The notes under the pieces: model-generated
What the model saw: only the letters and a program-made list of their open reading frames with translations
Database searches by the model: none
Told to the model about the DNA's origin: nothing
Program-made: the position numbers and the translations under genes
NCBI GenBank assembly: GCA_029259835.1
Contig: JAJDEL010000170.1
Span: 1-12,790, forward strand
Length of the DNA: 12,790 bases
Direction of reading: 5' to 3'
DNA from: Planctomicrobium sp.
Lineage (GTDB): Bacteria > Planctomycetota > Planctomycetia > Planctomycetales > Planctomycetaceae
Part shown: positions 7,458 through 12,790 of the stretch, piece by piece
Position numbering within the stretch: position 1 is the first letter of the stretch
Layout: each line of letters starts with the position of its first letter

Positions 7458-8054
7458 TCATCGCTGACTTTCATTCTTTTCAGGGGTCGGTGGAGTTTTT
7501 TCAGTGGGTGAATGTGTGTTCCTCGCATGCCACAATGACGGAACGTCAACTTTGCATTCTGTGAGGGTGAGCGTAATACCGATTGCTTCGAGATTGGTCA
7601 GCAGAACGCAGAGCATGGCGATCCGAAACGGCCAGGGATTGAACCCTGAGAGCAAACTGATGATTCCCACCCCCACAACTCCCCAGACTCCTTTGGCTGC
7701 CCATGTGTGATAGCTGGGCAATCGCCGGAACTTGACCCAACTCGCAATCCAGTTGACTGCATAACTTCCAACTGCTGCCGACATCCAGACCGATTCTTGC
7801 AACATCAGATTCGGACGAAATAAGACAGTCGCAGCAAGCATCGATGAATAGAAAATTGCATCCGCAACCGTGTCGAGTCGAGCGCCCAGTTCAGAGGTTG
7901 TGTGCATCAGCCTGGCAAGAAATCCATCTAGCCATTCTGTGAAAACGAGAACAACTGCCAGTACAATCAGCCAGATCGGTTGGTCGGCCAACGCCAGCAT
8001 GACCAAACCAGGTGAGGCAACAATGCGAATGGAAGTGATGACATTCGGGAGCAC
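7458..8054 (-). CDS. CDP-alcohol phosphatidyltransferase family membrane protein
   Basis: A 198-aa integral membrane enzyme, usual size for the family, with about six hydrophobic segments (roughly 10-38 as two, 65-80, 88-106, 118-137, 141-160) and a polar Pro/Glu/Lys-rich tail. The N-terminal LPNVITSIRI is typical of PgsA-like proteins. The signature D43-G-x2-A47-R48-x8-G57-x3-D61-x3-D65 is complete, but the first acidic position three residues before D43 is Glu (E40) instead of Asp. Such enzymes displace CMP from a CDP-alcohol (CDP-diacylglycerol, or CDP-inositol/ethanolamine type) by an acceptor alcohol at the cytoplasmic membrane face, making phospholipids. The product (phosphatidylglycerol-phosphate, phosphatidylinositol-phosphate, cardiolipin or other) cannot be told. 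The start is GTG at 8054: LPN follows immediately and no in-frame ATG lies upstream before a stop. It begins 20 bp after the LOG gene, so co-transcription and translational coupling are likely. Confidence 0.88.
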   Translation of the reverse strand: MLPNVITSIRIVASPGLVMLALADQPIWLIVLAVVLVFTEWLDGFLARLMHTTSELGARLDTVADAIFYSSMLAATVLFRPNLMLQESVWMSAAVGSYAVNWIASWVKFRRLPSYHTWAAKGVWGVVGVGIISLLSGFNPWPFRIAMLCVLLTNLEAIGITLTLTECKVDVPSLWHARNTHSPTEKTPPTPEKNESQR

Positions 8055-8074
8055 GATGAACCAAGTCCAATTTT

Positions 8075-8794
8075 TTAATTTTCATTTTTGGAACGTGAAC
8101 GTCCGTACTGATTGATCACGTCTACTGCTTCTTCAGGTGAATCTGTCACATGGACCAGATCGAGGTCTCCCGTGGCAATGGTGCCCTCAACTATCAATGT
8201 TTGCCGGATGAAGTCTCTCATTGGCTGCCAAAATTGACTCCCCATCGCGACAATTGGAAACGATTCGATCTTCCCGGTTTGCATCAGTGTTGCCGCTTCA
8301 AACACTTCGTCCAACGTTCCCAGCCCACCCGGCAAGACAACAAATGCTTGTGAATATTTTACCAGCATTACTTTTCGAACAAAGAAATGCTCAAAATGTA
8401 CGTGTCGATCAAGATAGTCATTGGGTTTCTGTTCAACGGGAAGATCGATATTGCAGCCAATGCTGAGCCCTCCGACCTCTTGAGCACCACGATTGGCCGC
8501 TTCCATGATCCCTGGACCGGCCCCAGTCATCACTGCATACCCTGAAGAAGCAAGTTTCTGCCCCAAGTTTCGAGCCAATTCATAATAAGGATGCCCCTCT
8601 TCAAACCTGGCCGACCCAAACACAGTGACGCATGGCTGGCTGACGTCCAATCCAGAAAATCCCTGAACGAACTCTAAGAAGATTCGTGCCGCACTTGCCA
8701 ATTCCACGTCCCGATTACTTCTTCCCTGAAGGAATTGTTTTTCGCCTGGCGCCTCCGGTTCGAGTAACCATTTCAGTCGTTCGTCGTCATTCAC
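8075..8794 (-). CDS. LOG-family Rossmann-fold protein (TIGR00730 type, putative nucleotide 5'-monophosphate phosphoribohydrolase)
   Basis: A cytosolic 239-aa protein. Motifs: GSAR at 60-63 (nucleotide/phosphate binding), GAGPGIMEAANRGA at 91-104, FFVRK at 137-141 with R140, and PGGLGTLDE at 155-163 with E163, the diagnostic PGGxGTxxE motif of the family. LOG proteins cleave the N-glycosidic bond of nucleoside 5'-monophosphates to a base and ribose 5-phosphate. Plant and some bacterial members act on cytokinin nucleotides, while E. coli PpnN, a larger relative, acts on ordinary nucleotides. Many database entries labelled lysine decarboxylase are mis-named. The N-terminal extension (1-50) before the Rossmann core is longer than in minimal LOG proteins. 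The start is GTG at 8794, supported by a good AAGGAG nine bases upstream. The gene sits 45 bp after the PH-like protein gene and 20 bp before the phosphatidyltransferase gene. Confidence 0.92.
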   Translation of the reverse strand: MNDDERLKWLLEPEAPGEKQFLQGRSNRDVELASAARIFLEFVQGFSGLDVSQPCVTVFGSARFEEGHPYYELARNLGQKLASSGYAVMTGAGPGIMEAANRGAQEVGGLSIGCNIDLPVEQKPNDYLDRHVHFEHFFVRKVMLVKYSQAFVVLPGGLGTLDEVFEAATLMQTGKIESFPIVAMGSQFWQPMRDFIRQTLIVEGTIATGDLDLVHVTDSPEEAVDVINQYGRSRSKNEN

Positions 8795-8803
8795 GTCTAC
8801 TCG

Positions 8804-8809
8804 CTCCTT
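8804..8809 (-). promoter_or_regulatory. Shine-Dalgarno sequence of the LOG-family gene
   Basis: On the minus strand AAGGAG lies nine bases before the GTG at 8794. This is the best ribosome binding site in the window and fixes the GTG as the start; the overlapping ATG two bases further in is in another frame. Confidence 0.7.
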
Positions 8810-8839
8810 TCCGTCCCCTCATTCTTTAGACACCGTTAC

Positions 8840-10078
8840 TCAAGCTGCAACCTTCTCCTCCGCCGCAGAAGATGGAACGATTGACAGCTTTTGGTCTTCC
8901 GCATCCAAACGATAGTCCAATCCTGTTCTCACGAGAGTCGAACGAACGGCGTTAAGTAGTTGCTGAAACGGATTCAGTGATTCGTATTCCGGCAGGATCA
9001 AATCCTTTGGGACACTAAACGCCTTGGAAATTTTCACCGGGGCGAATGAAACACCAAAGCTTCGTGACAGGAACCCGGTACTGACACCGGTGCCTATGTC
9101 AACTTGGGAGACCGTCTCGGTGAGTTTCGGGAAATCGAAGTCCTGGACTTTGCGTAATGGTGGCTGATCCGAGAGCAGCCGGTGTTCTTCAATGTCCAAA
9201 GCTTGCGCAATCAACTTTCCTTTACCGCCTCGCAAAGCGACATAGATCGATCGTGGGATGGAGAACAGAAAAAAGCAAACGATCGAATCAAGGAAGGGCA
9301 CCGGCAATTTGTCGAGCAAACGCCTCGTAAGTTCGACAAACGCGATCTTTGCCCCCATTTCCATCGAAAAAAGTAGAATACGCCGATTCGTCAACAGAAA
9401 AACTCCGTCGACCTCACGTCCGTTGAATCCGACATACTGACAATAGCCTTTGAGTAAAGGCATCTCGGTGCCTGCTTGGAACGCTGAGTCGAATAGAGTG
9501 CCGACATCGTCAAATCCATCATGCGGGCACACTCCAATCAGATTCAGGCTCGCATTGACTGCTCGAATGGATGTGTCTTCGTCAGTAGGAACGCTTAACA
9601 AGACCGGCTTGCTCGGCTCCTCTACTGATGAATCTGTGTTCGGCACAGGTTTCACTTCACTCGCTGCGAATGATTCGAAAAACGCCACCAAAGCGTCTAG
9701 TTTTGTGTCAAAGCACGTCGTTGAGATCAGATGAGTGCTTCCGTCCTGGCATTGCAATTCGATGCGATACTCCGGCCAGCCTCCTGTTGTTTTGGCACTG
9801 ACAATATTCTTCAGTAGAACCGAGAAAGCTCCCTCACTGGTCCCACTGACCAGGGTACTCTCCGTAATCAGGATCCCTTCTTTGGCTGAACCGAAGACAG
9901 TTCCATCGCCCAAAGCAAGAACGGCCTCCTGTGGAATTTCACCACCATAGGTTTTGATTGCATTCTTGAGTTTCTTAGGTGGAATCTCGGAACCGCGATA
10001 CCAACCAGCACCGCTATCGTGCCCAAGATGGATGTCGAGCAATGAGGAGATACTGGGCGAAAACGGCTGTTCGGTCAT
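8840..10078 (-). CDS. Uncharacterised protein with two PH/GRAM-like modules
   Basis: A 412-aa protein of unknown function without a signal peptide. Residues about 38-138 look like a bacterial PH-like domain: KTYGGEIP, then GDGTVFGSAKEGILITE at 57-73 followed by alternating beta-strands (SVLLKNIVSA, YRIELQC) and a closing helix (DALVAFFESF). A Pro/Ser/Glu-rich linker spans about 140-172. A second module (about 180-300) contains the strand pair GVFLLTNRRILLFS at 225-238, as in GRAM/PH-like folds, and a hydrophobic segment at 258-281 that could insert in the membrane. The tail (350-412) has no recognised domain. PH and GRAM folds often bind lipids or act as membrane adaptors, which would fit the downstream phosphatidyltransferase gene, but this is inference from motif shape. 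The ATG at 10078 is supported by AAGGA six bases upstream. It is the first gene of the minus-strand run. Confidence 0.82.
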   Translation of the reverse strand: MTEQPFSPSISSLLDIHLGHDSGAGWYRGSEIPPKKLKNAIKTYGGEIPQEAVLALGDGTVFGSAKEGILITESTLVSGTSEGAFSVLLKNIVSAKTTGGWPEYRIELQCQDGSTHLISTTCFDTKLDALVAFFESFAASEVKPVPNTDSSVEEPSKPVLLSVPTDEDTSIRAVNASLNLIGVCPHDGFDDVGTLFDSAFQAGTEMPLLKGYCQYVGFNGREVDGVFLLTNRRILLFSMEMGAKIAFVELTRRLLDKLPVPFLDSIVCFFLFSIPRSIYVALRGGKGKLIAQALDIEEHRLLSDQPPLRKVQDFDFPKLTETVSQVDIGTGVSTGFLSRSFGVSFAPVKISKAFSVPKDLILPEYESLNPFQQLLNAVRSTLVRTGLDYRLDAEDQKLSIVPSSAAEEKVAA

Positions 10079-10084
10079 TTGCTA

Positions 10085-10089
10085 TCCTT
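10085..10089 (-). promoter_or_regulatory. Shine-Dalgarno sequence of the PH-like protein gene
   Basis: AAGGA on the minus strand, six bases before the ATG at 10078. It supports this start over internal ones. Confidence 0.55.
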
Positions 10090-10121
10090 GCAGTGAGATC
10101 TCGAACGTCAAAGAAGGGAAC

Positions 10122-10137
10122 CCTATTTAAGAATAGG
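10122..10137. repeat. Inverted repeat CCTATT-TAAG-AATAGG, possible operator
   Basis: Perfect 6-bp arms with a 4-base spacer, 44 bp upstream of the ATG of the PH-like protein gene. The size and position suit a regulator binding site overlapping a promoter, but the arms are short and A+T-rich, so chance is possible. Confidence 0.3.
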
Positions 10138-10537
10138 AAGTCAGCACAAGGCCAAGACTTGTGTCGCATGGTACTTCCCCTCACTTTCGGTGATGACAAG
10201 ATCTTCGAGAATTGCAGCCGCTTTTTCTTCAAAGAAGGGGGGGCATCGAATCGCTGAGGACTGCCGGACCGAAACCACACCCCCCTCGAACACTTTTTAC
10301 TGAAGGTTTTGACGGATGTACCCCTTTCTTCTCATCCTACGGGTCCTGCTCAGAGTGATCCGCAGTTCTGGGATGTTTCAATTCCCACACAGTTCGACCT
10401 GCTGACAGACACGGCGACTAAAATAACGCTCCCCACAGATCATGAGGGAAATCACAATACTTCCATGTTATTGAAACCGGTTCGGTCTTAAAATTGGTAA
10501 CGAAGTAAAACCTCAATCATTCCAATCATGACAGTCT

Positions 10538-11281
10538 ATGGCCCTCATCGAAATCAATAAAGTACGCAAAGTTTATGATCTCGGGGAGGTACAGGTCGTC
10601 GCGCTCGGAGATGCTTCATTTTCAATCGAGCGGGGAGAGTACGTTGCGTTGATTGGACCTTCAGGGTCTGGGAAATCGACGTTAATGAACACGCTAGGGT
10701 GTCTCGACCGTCCGACTGAGGGAAGCTATCTTCTCGATGGCAGCGAAGTTGTGACGATGACAAAGGATCAGCGAGCGTCGATTCGAAATGAACATCTTGG
10801 TTTTGTGTTTCAGAATTTTAACTTGCTGGCTCGAACATCAGCAGTGGAAAATGTTGAGTTGCCTTTGCTCTATACCAAAGGAATGACAGCCCGCAAACGA
10901 CGGCTGCGGGCGACCGAATCACTCGATAGCGTTGGGTTGGGAGATCGACTCAATCATCATCCCAGTCAACTCTCAGGTGGACAGCAGCAGCGTGTTGCAA
11001 TTGCGAGAGCCTTGGTGAATGACCCTTCTATTCTTTTGGGGGATGAACCGACAGGAAATTTGGACTCCAAAACCAGTCGTGATGTGATTCGGCTGTTTCG
11101 TAAACTGAATCGTGATCGGAACTTAACGGTCATCATTGTGACACACGATCAAAACGTGGCTCGTAGTGCGGATCGGGTCATTGTGATGCACGATGGTGGA
11201 ATTATTGCCGATACACATGATTTCGACCAGGCGATGGAATCGTTACAATCGTCAGAATCGGTACTTCTAGATGATGAATGA
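10538..11281 (+). CDS. ABC transporter ATP-binding protein, MacB/LolD/FtsE type
   Basis: A 247-aa nucleotide-binding subunit with every motif: Walker A GPSGSGKST at 40-48 (K46), Q-loop Q92 in FQNFNLL, signature LSGGQ at 145-149, Walker B ILLGDE at 165-170, D-loop NLDS at 174-177 and switch His H203 in VTHD. The overall pattern (GCLDRPTEG, DEPTGNLDS) is that of the MacB/LolD subfamily, which drives mechanotransmission-type permeases in lipoprotein release or in export of peptides and drugs through TolC. Unlike E. coli MacB, there is no fused permease: the protein stops after the ATPase domain. The start ATG at 10538 matches the family N-terminus (MALIEINKVRKVY) although no good Shine-Dalgarno precedes it. 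The TolC-like gene follows after 56 bp, so the two probably share a transcript. The acidic C-terminal tail (about 230-247) extends past the core fold. Confidence 0.96.
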   Translation: MALIEINKVRKVYDLGEVQVVALGDASFSIERGEYVALIGPSGSGKSTLMNTLGCLDRPTEGSYLLDGSEVVTMTKDQRASIRNEHLGFVFQNFNLLARTSAVENVELPLLYTKGMTARKRRLRATESLDSVGLGDRLNHHPSQLSGGQQQRVAIARALVNDPSILLGDEPTGNLDSKTSRDVIRLFRKLNRDRNLTVIIVTHDQNVARSADRVIVMHDGGIIADTHDFDQAMESLQSSESVLLDDE

Positions 11282-11337
11282 CAACCGTTACAGGTATCAA
11301 ATTCAGCTGATTGATCATGTTGTTCGATAACTGAGGT

Positions 11338-12790
11338 ATGTCAAACTGCATTTTTCCAATCTTATTGACCGCTTTAGCCGCTTTCTCTGGGTGTGGACAG
11401 TTCGCAGCAGGTCGAGCAGTTGTACACCCTGAGCAGCGTTCCATCTGCTTCAGACCTCCCGAATCATTTCCAACGACTCCACTGCCTGCCTATTCTGAAC
11501 CACGAACGGTTTCGCATCCGGATAATGGCGAAGAACCTCTTCGGATTTCTCTCGATGATGCGATTCGAATCGCCTTGAAAGATTCAGAAGTCGTTCGAGT
11601 TCTCACGGGCTTCTCCGCATCATCTTCAGGAAGCACAATCTACGATCCGGGCATTGCCAACACTTCAGTTGATCAAGCTCGTGGGAGATTCGATCCGACG
11701 TTATCGGTCAATAATACATTCAGTCAAAATGAATCGGCATTTGGTGCTCCCATCGGTGTTTTTCCAGGTGCTGCGATTTTCGGAACTGATGACGACACTT
11801 ATGTCCTCGATAGCAGTCTCTCCAAGACAAACTCTCTGGGAGGAACATCGGCTTTAAGGTTTGGAGTGACGCGATCAGATATCGAACCAGGTCTGTTTCC
11901 ACTCAATCCACGAACGAACCATTTTACGGAGCTCAGCTATGTTCAGCCCTTATTGCAGGGAGCGGGGCTTGAGGCGAATATCGCACCTATTTTAATTGCT
12001 CGTACCGAAACGGAGCGATCATTCTTTCAGTTCAAAGGCAGCGTACAGCAACTCGTACGGGGAGTCGTCGAAGCTTACTGGGAACTGGTCTTTGCAAGAA
12101 CGGATCAATGGGCTCGACAGCAACAAGTCGATCAATCTGAGTTTGCATATGAAAGAGAAACCCAGCGAAAGGAACGTGGACTGGGTGATCTGGCAGATGT
12201 TGCTCAAACACGGGTCGCACTCACGAATTTCAAAGCCAACCTGATTGCTGCAAAAGCGAGTGTCCTACAACGTGAATCGGCGTTGCTGAATATACTCGGA
12301 ATCTCTCCGACAGAGGTTGGAGAAGTGATTCCATTGACCCCTCCTCATGAGAATCGCGTCAATTTTGAATGGCCGAAACTGATCGCGATGGCAGAACAAT
12401 ATCGTCCTGACTTAATCGAATTGAAACTGATCATCGAAGCGGACCAACAACGTGCTCTACTCGCACGAAACGATTCCCAGCCACAACTCGACGCTGTAGC
12501 ACTTTATCGCTGGGATGGATTACGTGGACGAACGCCGGCTGGAACAACGATTTCAACGCGCGCCGATGACATCACGGATTGGACGATCGGTATCAATTTT
12601 TCGGTTCCATTGGGACTGCGACGTGCCAGGGCCAATGTCCGGCAACAGGAGCTGATGATCTTGCGAGATCAAGCCAACCTACGGCAAGGTCTTCACAATG
12701 CTGTGCATCAGGTCGCATTAAGTGTGCGAACACAAGATCAACTTTACGAACAGTACGAAGCTTTTCTGGAAGCACGCAGCGCCGCACAAG
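11338..12790 (+). CDS. TolC-family outer-membrane efflux protein, probable lipoprotein (3' end outside window)
   Basis: Open for 484 codons from the ATG at 11338 to the right edge. The N-terminus is hydrophobic and ends in a lipobox-like FSGC with C19, as in OprM-type lipidated TolC proteins, though it has no positively charged n-region. Residues 30-65 are Pro-rich linker. The first efflux repeat begins at LRISLDDAIRIALKDS (68-83) and continues through beta-strand segments (LSVNNTFSQ, TSALRFGVTR, FTELSYVQPLLQGAG at 196-210) and a long helical hairpin region (about 215-320, including YWELVFA and ALLNILGIS). The second repeat starts near 345, with PQLDAVALYRW and a strand pair at 414-426 (DWTIGINFSVPLG), followed by another long helix. 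Such proteins trimerise into outer-membrane export ducts. It partners with the ATPase gene 56 bp upstream. There is a frame stop (TGA) just before the ATG, so translation does not begin earlier. GAGG precedes the ATG too closely to be ideal. Confidence 0.93.
   Translation, partial: MSNCIFPILLTALAAFSGCGQFAAGRAVVHPEQRSICFRPPESFPTTPLPAYSEPRTVSHPDNGEEPLRISLDDAIRIALKDSEVVRVLTGFSASSSGSTIYDPGIANTSVDQARGRFDPTLSVNNTFSQNESAFGAPIGVFPGAAIFGTDDDTYVLDSSLSKTNSLGGTSALRFGVTRSDIEPGLFPLNPRTNHFTELSYVQPLLQGAGLEANIAPILIARTETERSFFQFKGSVQQLVRGVVEAYWELVFARTDQWARQQQVDQSEFAYERETQRKERGLGDLADVAQTRVALTNFKANLIAAKASVLQRESALLNILGISPTEVGEVIPLTPPHENRVNFEWPKLIAMAEQYRPDLIELKLIIEADQQRALLARNDSQPQLDAVALYRWDGLRGRTPAGTTISTRADDITDWTIGINFSVPLGLRRARANVRQQELMILRDQANLRQGLHNAVHQVALSVRTQDQLYEQYEAFLEARSAAQ

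Larger units (their letters stand above)
10079..10537. other. Divergent intergenic region between the minus-strand run and the ABC/TolC genes
   Basis: This 459-bp stretch must contain the promoters for both directions. Visible elements: the inverted repeat at 10122-10137; an 11-bp direct repeat TCAAAGAAGGG at 10108-10118 and 10229-10239; the palindrome AACCGGTT at 10475-10482; and TAAAAT at 10489-10494, a possible -10 element for the ABC gene but without a good -35. A plus-strand frame is open from 10258 to the stop at 10489-10491 (77 sense codons, no ATG near its beginning). An overlapping 29-codon frame starts at the ATG at 10316 with GAAGG nine bases before it and ends at 10405. Neither resembles a known protein, and I regard both as unproven. 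Confidence 0.5.

Noticed and set aside
10014..10280. 88-codon minus-strand open frame upstream of the PH-like gene
   Set aside because: Overlaps the start of the PH-like gene in another frame and runs through its promoter region; no motif.
10471..10494. TTGAAA ... TAAAAT as a promoter for the ABC gene
   Set aside because: The spacer is only 12 bases, too short for a sigma-70-type promoter; TAAAAT alone is not enough.

Overview
The window looks like chromosomal DNA of a planctomycete (phylum Planctomycetota). The main reason is gene content. It carries a PVC-type haem-binding dehydrogenase and a PSCyt1-DUF1549-DUF1553 protein, two families greatly expanded in Planctomycetes and rare outside the PVC group. 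Weak or absent Shine-Dalgarno sequences at several starts and intermediate G+C fit this too. Genus cannot be fixed from the sequence alone.

Layout. From 10078 down to 1 all confident genes are on the minus strand. In transcription order they are: a 412-aa protein with two bacterial PH/GRAM-like modules (10078-8840), a LOG-family Rossmann protein (8794-8075), a CDP-alcohol phosphatidyltransferase (8054-7458), a 456-bp stretch holding only a possible decayed gene on the plus strand, an Ldh-family NAD(P)-dependent dehydrogenase (7001-5949), a secreted PSCyt1-DUF1549-F5/8C-DUF1553 protein (5886-3025), a 160-bp spacer rich in inverted repeats, and a secreted PVC-type dehydrogenase with HEAT-like repeats and a C-terminal c-type haem site (2864 to beyond base 1). 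From 10538 the plus strand carries an ABC-transporter ATPase (10538-11281) and a TolC-like outer-membrane lipoprotein (11338 to beyond the right end). These diverge from the minus-strand genes across a 459-bp intergenic region.

How the genes may work together. Three functional blocks can be proposed. (1) Ldh plus two exported haem proteins: a cytosolic 2-hydroxyacid-type dehydrogenase beside two periplasmic or cell-surface haem proteins, probably for breakdown of a sugar-derived substrate. The discoidin-like domain inside the PSCyt1 protein points to carbohydrate binding. (2) PH-like protein, LOG protein and CDP-alcohol phosphatidyltransferase, tightly spaced: a membrane-lipid block in which CMP released by the transferase could be a substrate of the LOG-type nucleotide hydrolase. 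This is inference. (3) ABC ATPase plus TolC-like protein: a MacAB-TolC-type export system whose permease and adaptor are not in the window.

The most interesting items are the array of inverted repeats with alternative pairings ahead of the PVC dehydrogenase gene, the PH/LOG/CDP-OH-P gene set (including a Glu in place of the first motif Asp of the transferase), and the plus-strand reading frame with an internal TAG inside the minus-strand run. I saw no tRNA, rRNA, CRISPR array, insertion sequence or integrase.
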